Assembly: GCA_003696125.1 (NCBI GenBank)
Contig: RFHZ01000369.1
Coordinates: 1-16,292 of the forward strand
From: Nitrospinota bacterium
GTDB taxonomy: Bacteria; Tectomicrobia; Entotheonellia; J063
DNA length: 16,292 bases
Direction of reading: 5' to 3'
Under the pieces are notes generated by a model. It did no database searches, was not told the DNA's origin, and saw only the letters and a list, made by a program, of their open reading frames with translations. Positions 5,951 through 13,587 of this stretch are shown here, in pieces (the stretch's first letter is position 1; every line of letters starts with the position of its first letter). Made by a program: the position numbers and the translations under genes.

Positions 5951-6433
5951 ATGTTCCTGGGAAACTACCAGGTCAAGATGGATGCCAAGGGACGGATTAG
6001 TATCCCGGCCAAATACCGCGAGGTCTTGTCTACCGAATATGGCCCTGAACTGATCCTCACCACCCTCGACCACTGTATCGAAGCCTATCCGAAACAGGAA
6101 TGGCTCCTCCTCACCCAACAACTCCAACGCCTCCCCTCACTCAAGCGCGACGTGCGGATGCTGATGCGCGCGCTCTTCTCCACGGCCCACGAATGCACCC
6201 TGGATAGCCAAGGGCGAATCCTGATCCCTGCCCCCTTGCGTGAGTACGCCGACCTCAGAGGAGACGTGGTTATCCTCGGGGTCAATACCAAGATCGAAAT
6301 CTGGAGCAAGGAGCGATGGGACGCCTATAACAGTTCGGGACGAGAGCAACTGGTAGAAATTGCGGATAAACTTGCCGAACTTACCATGGAACGAGGGCAA
6401 AACCTTGCAAGCGATCGCTTCCTCCAGACCTAA
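5951..6433 (+). CDS. mraZ: Transcriptional regulator MraZ
   Basis: MraZ is a ring-forming DNA-binding repressor of its own dcw operon. The 160-residue protein has the two tandem SpoVT/AbrB-like half-domains that define the family. The first carries DAKGRISIPAKYRE (D11, G14, R15). The second carries DSQGRILIPAPLRE (D85, G88, R89). The length is close to the E. coli protein (152 residues). The start is ATG 5951 with GGGGAGAGG five bases upstream. An in-frame opening to 5810 would run through the promoter and is discounted. Three cognate repeats lie directly upstream. Its 3' end overlaps the start of rsmH, which implies translational coupling. Confidence 0.97.
   Translation: MFLGNYQVKMDAKGRISIPAKYREVLSTEYGPELILTTLDHCIEAYPKQEWLLLTQQLQRLPSLKRDVRMLMRALFSTAHECTLDSQGRILIPAPLREYADLRGDVVILGVNTKIEIWSKERWDAYNSSGREQLVEIADKLAELTMERGQNLASDRFLQT
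6393..6397 (+). promoter_or_regulatory. Ribosome-binding site deciding the rsmH start
   Basis: GAGGG lies seven bases before TTG 6405, inside the end of mraZ. A stronger-looking AAGGAG at 6433-6438 is badly placed: no standard start codon follows it before the conserved HLPVL. The TTG is therefore preferred. Confidence 0.5.
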
Positions 6434-7373
6434 AGGAGAGACGAGGCACCTGCCGGTGCTGGTAGAACAGGTGATAGCCTTCCTTTCCCCGCATCCGGGC
6501 GGCCTCTACGCAGACTGCACCCTGGGGGAGGGGGGGCATACCCGGGCTCTGCTGCAGGCCTCTGCCCCCTCGGGCCGCGTTCTGGGTATCGACCGGGATG
6601 CAGCAATGCTTCGACGGGCGCAGCAAAACCTGGCGGAGTTTGGCGAACGGGTCATCTTCTGCCACGACTCCTTCCATCACCTGGCCGATATCCTGCGGGC
6701 ACAGGGCTGGGAGAAGCTCGACGGAATCCTCATGGACTTAGGGCTCTCTTCCTTCCATCTGCAGCAACCAGAACGAGGGTTCAGCTTCCAGCAGCCGGGA
6801 CCGCTGGACATGCGCTTCAATCAGGAGGACCCTCTCACCGCGGCAGAGCTGGTGAATACCCTCTCCCAGGAAGAGCTCTGCTCCCTGCTGAAGACGTATG
6901 GCGAAGAGCGCTGGGCACCACAAATCGCCAAAGCTATTGTCCAAAGAAGGCTCCATGCCCCTATTGTCCGCACAGATCAACTGGTCGCCTGTATACTCGC
7001 TGCCATCCCCGGCCGGCGCTCCAGGAGGATCCATCCAGCAACCAAGACCTTTCAAGCACTGCGCATCGCGGTGAATGCAGAACTCCAGATCCTGCAAGAA
7101 GGCCTTACAACTGCCCTGGACTGCCTGAAGCCGGGAGGGAGAATCTGCGTGATCACCTTCCACTCCTTGGAGGATCGTATCGTCAAGCAGATCTTCCGCA
7201 CAGCAGCGGGTCGGTGTCGGTGTCCCCCGCATCTCCCTTCCTGCCTCTGCGGCCGGCAAGGGAAGATTCGTATCTTGACCAAGAAACCGGTTGTGCCCAC
7301 ACGGGAAGAGATCGCCCAAAACCCTCGTTCGCGGAGCGCCAAACTGCGCGCTGCCGAACGTATCATGGCCTGA
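6405..7373 (+). CDS. rsmH: 16S rRNA (cytosine1402-N4)-methyltransferase RsmH (MraW)
   Basis: RsmH uses S-adenosylmethionine to methylate N4 of C1402 in the 16S rRNA decoding centre. From TTG 6405 the protein is 322 residues, close to the usual 310-315. Visible signatures are HLPVLVEQV (H15), the SAM-binding loop DCTLGEGGHT (D37-T46), LGIDRD (D63), DLGLSS starting at D111, GFSFQQPGPLDMR, the late motif ITFHSLEDRIVK, and the Cys-rich CRCPPHLPSCLCG. The frame is open up to a TTG at 6360, but that gives a longer tail and has no ribosome-binding site. The gene overlaps mraZ by 29 bases, the standard second gene of the cluster. ftsL follows after a 31-base gap. Confidence 0.95.
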   Translation: MQAIASSRPKGETRHLPVLVEQVIAFLSPHPGGLYADCTLGEGGHTRALLQASAPSGRVLGIDRDAAMLRRAQQNLAEFGERVIFCHDSFHHLADILRAQGWEKLDGILMDLGLSSFHLQQPERGFSFQQPGPLDMRFNQEDPLTAAELVNTLSQEELCSLLKTYGEERWAPQIAKAIVQRRLHAPIVRTDQLVACILAAIPGRRSRRIHPATKTFQALRIAVNAELQILQEGLTTALDCLKPGGRICVITFHSLEDRIVKQIFRTAAGRCRCPPHLPSCLCGRQGKIRILTKKPVVPTREEIAQNPRSRSAKLRAAERIMA

Positions 7374-7404
7374 AAGCGTGCCAGGGAGGATGATCGGAGA
7401 AGCC

Positions 7405-7779
7405 ATGAGCACAGAGGAAAAACGACAGCACGGCCAGCACTCCCCTCTCTCCTCTCCCCCGGAGAGAAAAGCACGCCGTTTACTCTCTGATGCCTTTTCC
7501 CTGCTCTGCTCCCTCCTCCCGATCAGCCTGGGGATGCTCATCTATGTGTGGCCCCATGTCCAGATGGTGCGCCTGGCTTATCAATTTCAGGCCTTGCAAC
7601 AGCAGACAAAGACTCTGCAGCAGGAGAACAGGCGCCTCCAAATCGAAGTGGCAACGCTTCGCTCACCCCAGAGGATCGCCCGTATCGCACAGGAACTGGG
7701 ACTTGTTGTCCCCCAGAATGACCAGCTGGTGGTAATTAAGAGGCAGAGGGAACCCGATGCAAGCCGTTCCACACCATGA
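7405..7779 (+). CDS. ftsL: Cell division protein FtsL
   Basis: FtsL is a small bitopic membrane protein that forms a coiled-coil complex with FtsB/DivIC and FtsQ and helps activate the FtsW-FtsI synthase. The 124 residues contain a basic cytoplasmic N-terminus (RKARR), one membrane segment at about 27-48 (FSLLCSLLPISLGMLIYVW), and a coiled coil at about 51-85 rich in Q and L. The family-type end is SPQRIARIAQELGL. Sequence conservation is low in this family, so the call rests on topology plus position between rsmH and ftsI. The start is ATG 7405 with GGAG five bases upstream; an in-frame ATG at 7390 abuts its Shine-Dalgarno. It overlaps ftsI by 23 bases. Confidence 0.88.
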   Translation: MSTEEKRQHGQHSPLSSPPERKARRLLSDAFSLLCSLLPISLGMLIYVWPHVQMVRLAYQFQALQQQTKTLQQENRRLQIEVATLRSPQRIARIAQELGLVVPQNDQLVVIKRQREPDASRSTP

Positions 7780-9586
7780 GATAGTTACGCGCATGCTGGT
7801 AGTCGCCTGGGGACTACTGCTCTGTCTTCTGGTCTTGATCGGTCGCCTGGGATACATTCAAATCTGGCAACACCGGGACCTGACGGCACAGGCGGAACGC
7901 CAGTACCGCAAGGTGCTGGTTGTCCATCCCCCCAGGGGAACCATCTATGACCGCCACCAGAAGATCCTGGCGATGAATATCGATACCGACTCGATTTATG
8001 CCCGGCCTCCCCAGATCGAGAAAAAAGCGGCCATGACTCAAGCCCTGGCCTCGATACTCCGATTAAGAAGGGGTGAACTCCGGCAAAAGCTGTACTCGAA
8101 CAAACCGTTTGTCTGGATACGACGCAAGGTTTCCCCCCAGGAGGCGGCAGCGGTGAAACGGCTCACAGATAGAGGGATCGGTCTCCTCCGGGAGAGTAAG
8201 CGCTATTATCCGAAGCGGGAGCTGGCCGCCTCCCTCCTCGGCTTTGTCGGTATGGATAATCGGGGTCTAGAAGGCCTGGAGTTGCTGTACGACAGGTATA
8301 TGTATGGGAGACCACGCCGCATCATCCTGGAGAAGGATGCCCGGGGACGAACCCTCCCCGGTGAAGCCTCCTCCCTCCCCTCTTCTCCCCAGGGGCTCGA
8401 TTTGATATTGACTATCGATGAGAATATTCAGTATGTGGTGGAAAAAGAGCTCTCCGCCCAGGTCAAGGCTACCCAGGCCCGCTACGGTGTGGCCATCGCC
8501 ATGGTCCCGCATAGCGGAGAAATTCTGGCCATGGCCACCTATCCCACCTTTAATCCGAACCGGTTCCGTAAATACCACCCCTCCCGCTGGCGAAACCGGG
8601 CCATAACCGATGGATTTGAACCGGGCTCTACCTTCAAGGTCATCGTGGCAGCAGCCGCCTTGCAAGAAGGGGTGGTGAGGACGGATGAGCAGTTTTTCGC
8701 CGAACAAGGGGCCTTTGCTGTCGGAGGGGTCATCATCCGGGATCACAAGCCGTTCGGCTGGTTATCTTTTCCCCAAATCCTGGAGCAGTCGAGCAACATC
8801 GGTGCCATCAAGATCGCCCAGCGCCTGGGTAAGGAACGCCTTTATACCTATATCCGCCGCTTCGGCTTTGGGGAGAAGACCGGCATAGATCTTCCGGGGG
8901 AAATCCCCGGCTTGATCCGGAAACCCCGGCACTGGTCACGTGTCTCTATCGGGGCCATCGCGATCGGTCAGGAGATTTTAGTCACCCCTATTCAACTGAT
9001 CACCGCCTTTTCCGCTATTGCGAATGGGGGAAAACTGGTCAAACCGTATGTGGTACAACGGATACAAAGAGAGGGGCAGGTTGTGCGTTCCTTCTCCCCC
9101 CAGCCTATCCGTCAGGTGATCTCCCCCGCTGTCAGCCAGGAATTGCGGACCATCCTGCAGGGGGTTGTCGAGCGGGGTACCGGAAAACTCGCGGCCGTGG
9201 ACGGGTATACCGTGGCAGGGAAGACGGGGACGGCACAAAAGATTGATCCTCAAAGTAAAACCTATGCCCGGGGAAAAGTAGTGGCCTCCTTTGTCGGCTT
9301 TCTGCCAGCAGACCATCCTCGTATCACCCTGCTGGTTGCCCTGGATGAACCGAAAGGGCGAGTCTGGGGAGGAACGGTCGCTGCCCCGGTGTTCAGCCGT
9401 ATTGCCCGTCAAATCATGCCCTACCTCCAGGTTCCCGCACAGAACACAGCGGTGGTATGGGCTCACCCAGCCTCTTCTCCTCGCTCACAAGAGGCGGCAG
9501 GGGGAGATACCTCGCAGGCGACATCCTTCTTCGCCTATGCCCCGCTTCAGGCAGAATGGCTACCAGCAGGGAGTGATCTACCATGA
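7757..9586 (+). CDS. ftsI: Septal peptidoglycan DD-transpeptidase FtsI (PBP3-type, class B PBP)
   Basis: FtsI cross-links septal peptidoglycan in the periplasm as partner of FtsW. The 609-residue protein has one N-terminal membrane anchor (about 12-33). The pedestal/dimerisation domain begins with RGTIYDRHQKILA. The transpeptidase domain has all three penicillin-binding motifs: STFK with catalytic S291 and K294, SSN at 345-347, and KTGT starting at K489. No PASTA repeat follows; the C-terminus ends in an extra tail of about 50 residues, rich in A, S and P, with no recognisable motif. The start is ATG 7757 with AGAGGG six bases upstream. The gene overlaps ftsL by 23 bases and murE by 4 (ATGA). 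Position in the cluster separates it from the elongation-specific PBP2. Confidence 0.96.
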   Translation: MQAVPHHEIVTRMLVVAWGLLLCLLVLIGRLGYIQIWQHRDLTAQAERQYRKVLVVHPPRGTIYDRHQKILAMNIDTDSIYARPPQIEKKAAMTQALASILRLRRGELRQKLYSNKPFVWIRRKVSPQEAAAVKRLTDRGIGLLRESKRYYPKRELAASLLGFVGMDNRGLEGLELLYDRYMYGRPRRIILEKDARGRTLPGEASSLPSSPQGLDLILTIDENIQYVVEKELSAQVKATQARYGVAIAMVPHSGEILAMATYPTFNPNRFRKYHPSRWRNRAITDGFEPGSTFKVIVAAAALQEGVVRTDEQFFAEQGAFAVGGVIIRDHKPFGWLSFPQILEQSSNIGAIKIAQRLGKERLYTYIRRFGFGEKTGIDLPGEIPGLIRKPRHWSRVSIGAIAIGQEILVTPIQLITAFSAIANGGKLVKPYVVQRIQREGQVVRSFSPQPIRQVISPAVSQELRTILQGVVERGTGKLAAVDGYTVAGKTGTAQKIDPQSKTYARGKVVASFVGFLPADHPRITLLVALDEPKGRVWGGTVAAPVFSRIARQIMPYLQVPAQNTAVVWAHPASSPRSQEAAGGDTSQATSFFAYAPLQAEWLPAGSDLP

Positions 9587-11094
9587 GGGAGCAGCCTTTA
9601 CAGAACCTTCTCTCTTCCTGCACGCATGAGCTGGTGCACGGGACGCTCTCTCTGCCTGTTCGTGGCCTGGCGTATGATTCACGGGCTGTGCAGCCGGGAG
9701 ATCTCTTTGTCGCCTGGCATGGCCTGAAGCAGGATGGTCATCGTTTTATCGCCGAGGCGATCCGACGTGGGTGCAGGGCGGTGGTCGGAGAGAATCGACA
9801 GGCCCTGGAGCAGGTACGCCAGCAGTTCTCTCCTTCCCCCACCCTGGTCCTGGTCCCGGACAGCCGGCTTGCCCTGGCCCACCTGGCTGCTGCTTTCTAC
9901 CAGTACCCTGCCCGGAAGATGAAGGTGATCGGGGTAACCGGAACCAACGGGAAAACAACCACGACCTATCTTTTGGAATCGATTCTGCGCGCCAGTGGAA
10001 CCTCGGTAGGGGTCATCGGGACCATCACCTATCGCTACGATGGGTGGGAGGCCCCTGCGGAACGTACGACTCCTGAAGCATCGGACATTCAACGCCTGCT
10101 TCACCAGATGGTGGAAGCGGGGGTAGAGTACTGCATCATGGAGGTCTCCTCCCATGCGTTGGCCTGGAAACGGGTCCTGGGATGCCACTTTGCGGTAGGG
10201 CTCTTTACCAATCTGAGTCAGGACCATCTCGATTTCCACCGGGATGAAGAGGAATACTTTCAGGCCAAAGCCAGCCTCTTTCTCTCCTATCCGGTAGATA
10301 TCGCTGTCATCAATGGGGATGATCCCTGGGGCCGACGGCTGATCTCGCTCCTCCCCCACCCCCCTCTCACCTATGGAAGGGGGAGAGAGCATACCGTTTC
10401 CGCCCATGACCTGGATATCGATGCCCAGGGAATTCGGTGTTCCCTCTCCACCCCTTATGGAACCCTCCCCCTCCGGTCGGCCCTGTTGGGAGAGTTTAAT
10501 CTTCACAACATCCTGGCCGCTGCGGCGGTGGGGATAGGATTGAATGTCGATCTGGCTTCGATCAAGACAGGTATCGAAGCGGTACGCACGGTACCAGGGC
10601 GCTTCGAGAGGGTAGAGGCGGGACAGGATTTCCTGGTAGTGGTCGATTATGCTCATACCCCGGAAGCGCTACGCGGCGTCCTTTCGGTAGCCCGTCGTCT
10701 CACCCCCCGTCGCCTGATCACCGTGTTCGGCTGTGGAGGAGACCGGGATCGCAGCAAACGTCCTCTGATGGGTAAGGCGGTGGCCGAGTATAGCGACTAC
10801 ATTCTGCTCACCTCAGATAATCCCCGCAGCGAGGACCCGATGGCGATCATCCGGGCGGCCGAGGAAGGGATAAAACAGGTCAAACCCCTCAAACCGTACC
10901 TGACAGTGCCGCAGCGCAGAGAAGCAATAGAACAGGCCATCCAGATGGCAACAACGGGAGACATCGTGGTCATTGCGGGCAAGGGCCATGAAACCTATCA
11001 GATCATCGGAGAAACCGTGCTCCCTTTTGACGACCGTGTCGTGGCACGAGACGCGCTCCAGCGCCGGATTAAAGAGAGGGAAAAAGGGGAATGA
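9583..11094 (+). CDS. murE: UDP-MurNAc-L-Ala-D-Glu : meso-diaminopimelate ligase MurE
   Basis: This cytoplasmic ATP-dependent ligase adds the third residue of the peptidoglycan stem. The 503-residue protein has the three Mur domains: the UDP-substrate domain (about 1-110), the ATPase domain with P-loop GVTGTNGKTTTT (117-128), and the C-terminal ligase domain. Family motifs include TTPEASDIQ, SSHALAWKRV, QAKASLF with the lysine that is normally carbamylated, FNLHNILAA, and GCGGDRDRSKRPLM. DNPRSEDP (D412-R415) is the signature of enzymes that select meso-diaminopimelate over lysine. The start codon overlaps the ftsI stop as ATGA, and the stop overlaps the murF start in the same way. Confidence 0.97.
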   Translation: MREQPLQNLLSSCTHELVHGTLSLPVRGLAYDSRAVQPGDLFVAWHGLKQDGHRFIAEAIRRGCRAVVGENRQALEQVRQQFSPSPTLVLVPDSRLALAHLAAAFYQYPARKMKVIGVTGTNGKTTTTYLLESILRASGTSVGVIGTITYRYDGWEAPAERTTPEASDIQRLLHQMVEAGVEYCIMEVSSHALAWKRVLGCHFAVGLFTNLSQDHLDFHRDEEEYFQAKASLFLSYPVDIAVINGDDPWGRRLISLLPHPPLTYGRGREHTVSAHDLDIDAQGIRCSLSTPYGTLPLRSALLGEFNLHNILAAAAVGIGLNVDLASIKTGIEAVRTVPGRFERVEAGQDFLVVVDYAHTPEALRGVLSVARRLTPRRLITVFGCGGDRDRSKRPLMGKAVAEYSDYILLTSDNPRSEDPMAIIRAAEEGIKQVKPLKPYLTVPQRREAIEQAIQMATTGDIVVIAGKGHETYQIIGETVLPFDDRVVARDALQRRIKEREKGE

Positions 11095-12488
11095 ACTGGA
11101 CGGTACGCGACATCATAGAGGCTACCGGAGGGGAGCTCGTAAGCGGGAACCCGGAGCAGCCCCCTTTTACCGGTATCAACACCGATACGCGAACCCTGAA
11201 AGCCGGAGAGCTCTTCTGTGCCCTGAAAGGACCTCGTTTTGATGGCCATGCCTTCCTCCACGAGGCCTGCCAGAAGGGAGCGGGTGGGGTCCTGGTCTCC
11301 TCCGTCTCCCCGCAGTTACAGCAGCAGGGGTACTGCCAGATCCGGGTAAAGGATACCCTGGCGGCCCTGGGAGAACTCGCCCGGTATCACCGTCGCCGTC
11401 TTCCGGTAACCGTGGTCGGGATCACCGGGAGTAACGGAAAGACGAGTACAAAAGAGATGACGGCTCATGTCTTGGCCCGGGCATACCCGGTACTCAAAAG
11501 CCCTGCCAATCATAATAACCTGATCGGACTCCCCCTTACCCTGCTCCAGCTCGAGCCTCACCACCGTGTTGCCGTGGTCGAACTGGGGACCAATATGCCG
11601 GGAGAGATGGCCCGTCTGGCCCAAATAGCCGGAGCAGATATCGGGGTTCTGACCAATATCCATCCGACGCATCTCGCCTTTCTCGGCTCGGTACAGCAGG
11701 TCAGAGCCGAAAAGGGGAAGCTCTTGGAAAGCCTTGATGAACAGGGAGCCGCTGTGCTCAATGGAGATGACGAGGCGGTTAGATCTCTCGCCTCCCGGGT
11801 GCGGGGGAGGGTGGTGACCTTCGGCTTGTCCCCGCAGAATGATATCCGGGGTGAAGCGGTACGCGTGCAGGGGTGTCGAGGAATCTCTTTTCAGCTTGTC
11901 CTTGCCGGGGAGAAAGCCACCATACGGCTTCCGGTCTTAGGTACCCATAACGTATACAACGCTTTGGCGGCTGCAAGTGTCGCCTCCCTTTTAGGCCTTG
12001 ATCTCTCCCGGATTCGGGAGGGACTGCAACACTATACCGGCATTCCCAAGCGGCTCGAGCTCTTCCATCTGGCAGATGAGGTGCAGGTTTTGAACGACTC
12101 GTATAACGCCAATCCGGCCTCCTTGCGGGCAGCAATTGCCACCCTGGCTACCCTGCCCAAGCGGGGAAAGCATATCCTGGTCGTGGGAGACATGCTTGAG
12201 CTGGGAGAGGCAGGAAAGCGGTTGCACCAGGAAATTGGACAGGAGTTGCCCTCCTCCACCGTTGATCACCTGATCACGGTGGGGCCACTGGCCGCCTGGA
12301 TTGCCCAGGGGGCCCGTGAGGCGGGCATGCCCTCCCCCCAGATCGCGGTCTGCACGGATCAGGAAGAGGCCTGGCAAAGGCTTGTTGCCTGGCTAGGCCA
12401 GGGGGACACGGTGCTCATCAAGGGATCACGTGGCATGCAGATGTGGCAAATTACCGAGCGTTTGCTCGCCAGACAAAGGGACCTGTGA
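11091..12488 (+). CDS. murF: UDP-MurNAc-tripeptide : D-Ala-D-Ala ligase MurF
   Basis: MurF completes UDP-MurNAc-pentapeptide by adding D-alanyl-D-alanine in the cytoplasm. The 465-residue protein shows the MurF N-domain (DTRTLKAGELFCALKGPRFDGH), the P-loop GITGSNGKTSTK (110-121), and the family motifs KSPANHNNLIGLPLTLL, ELGTNMPGEM and LNDSYNANPAS. A late GDMLELG also matches. The length is typical, and there is no extra domain that could supply the missing MurD function. It overlaps murE by 4 bases and shares a single base with the mraY start (TGATG). That arrangement suggests coupled translation of three consecutive wall-synthesis genes. Confidence 0.96.
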   Translation: MNWTVRDIIEATGGELVSGNPEQPPFTGINTDTRTLKAGELFCALKGPRFDGHAFLHEACQKGAGGVLVSSVSPQLQQQGYCQIRVKDTLAALGELARYHRRRLPVTVVGITGSNGKTSTKEMTAHVLARAYPVLKSPANHNNLIGLPLTLLQLEPHHRVAVVELGTNMPGEMARLAQIAGADIGVLTNIHPTHLAFLGSVQQVRAEKGKLLESLDEQGAAVLNGDDEAVRSLASRVRGRVVTFGLSPQNDIRGEAVRVQGCRGISFQLVLAGEKATIRLPVLGTHNVYNALAAASVASLLGLDLSRIREGLQHYTGIPKRLELFHLADEVQVLNDSYNANPASLRAAIATLATLPKRGKHILVVGDMLELGEAGKRLHQEIGQELPSSTVDHLITVGPLAAWIAQGAREAGMPSPQIAVCTDQEEAWQRLVAWLGQGDTVLIKGSRGMQMWQITERLLARQRDL

Positions 12489-13576
12489 TGTTCTATCATC
12501 TCCTCTACCCGTTACATACAACCTTCTCTGCCTTTAACGTCTTTCGCTACCTCACTTTCCGGACGGCGTATGCGATCTTAACCGCCCTGGTTATCAGCCT
12601 GTTCCTGGGTCCCTGGATGATTCGCTTGCTGAAACGGTACCAGGTCGGAGAACGCATCCGAGAATTAGGCCCCAAAGCCCATCAGGCCAAGGCCGGTACT
12701 CCCACGATGGGAGGGCTCCTGATCCTTACCGCTCTTACCCTCCCGACCCTCCTCTGGGCCGACCTGACCAATCGGTATATCTGGCTCCTCCTCTACACCG
12801 CGTTCGGCTTTGGGTTGATCGGCTTTCTGGATGATTATCTCAAGTTGAGTGGCCGACGAGGGGATGGACTTGGGGTCAAAGAGAAGCTCCTCGCCCAGAG
12901 TGTTGTGGCCCTGGGGACAGCGCTCTTTCTCTATCTCTTTCCGGATAATCCGGCCGTGGTAACCAAGCTCAGCGTCCCCTTCTTCAAGAATTTCACGCCG
13001 GACCTGGGGGTAGCCTATGTTCCGTATGTGGTACTGGTCATCGTCGCCACCTCTAATGCGGTCAATATCACCGACGGATTGGATGGACTCGCTATCGGTC
13101 CCATCATCATTGCCATGCTCGCCTATACGGTGATCGTGTACCTCTCTGGGAATGTCAAGTTTGCCCAATATCTCAATATCTTCTATATCAGAGGGGCGGG
13201 AGAGGTCACCGTCTTCTGCGGTTCGGTCCTGGGAGCGAGTCTGGGGTTTCTCTGGTATAACGCTTACCCGGCGCAAATCTTCATGGGTAACGTCGGCTCG
13301 CTCAGCCTGGGAGGGATCCTGGGAACGGTGGCGGTACTGAGTAAGCATGAACTCCTTCTCTTTCTGGTCGGGGGAATATTTGTGATCGAAGTGGTCTCGG
13401 TGATCCTGCAGGTCGCCTATTTTAAGATCAGTGGAGGAAAGCGGATCTTCCGCATGGCCCCGCTGCATCACCACTTTGAAGAGAAAGGCTGGGAGGAACC
13501 GAAGGTCATCGTGCGTTTTTGGATCATTGCCATCATTCTCGCTCTCCTCAGTTTGAGTACCTTAAAGCTACGCTAG
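12488..13576 (+). CDS. mraY: Phospho-MurNAc-pentapeptide transferase MraY (with an Asp-to-Asn change at a key site)
   Basis: MraY transfers phospho-MurNAc-pentapeptide to undecaprenyl phosphate, making lipid I in the inner membrane. The 362-residue protein matches E. coli MraY (360) in length and has about ten hydrophobic segments. It has FNVFRYLTFR, GTPTMGG, the Mg2+ motif DDYLK with D115/D116, NAVNITDGLDGLA, and the HHHFE motif near the C-terminus. The motif that normally reads MGDVGS reads MGNVGS here. Codon AAC at 13289-13291 gives N268 at the position of E. coli D267, a residue needed for Mg2+ binding and activity in studied enzymes. The start is ATG 12488 with AAAGGGA six bases upstream; the frame is open 15 codons further without a good start. 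ftsW follows after 11 bases with no murD. Confidence 0.95.
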   Translation: MFYHLLYPLHTTFSAFNVFRYLTFRTAYAILTALVISLFLGPWMIRLLKRYQVGERIRELGPKAHQAKAGTPTMGGLLILTALTLPTLLWADLTNRYIWLLLYTAFGFGLIGFLDDYLKLSGRRGDGLGVKEKLLAQSVVALGTALFLYLFPDNPAVVTKLSVPFFKNFTPDLGVAYVPYVVLVIVATSNAVNITDGLDGLAIGPIIIAMLAYTVIVYLSGNVKFAQYLNIFYIRGAGEVTVFCGSVLGASLGFLWYNAYPAQIFMGNVGSLSLGGILGTVAVLSKHELLLFLVGGIFVIEVVSVILQVAYFKISGGKRIFRMAPLHHHFEEKGWEEPKVIVRFWIIAIILALLSLSTLKLR

Positions 13577-13587
13577 GTGAGGGAACA

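Noticed and set aside
6738-7541. Open frame of 267 codons on the minus strand opposite rsmH and ftsL
   Set aside because: It is complementary to well-conserved rsmH motifs, with no recognisable domain, so it is treated as a shadow.
9679-10656. Open frame of 325 codons on the minus strand opposite murE
   Set aside because: Long but entirely antisense to murE catalytic motifs. Composition explains it and no family features are visible.
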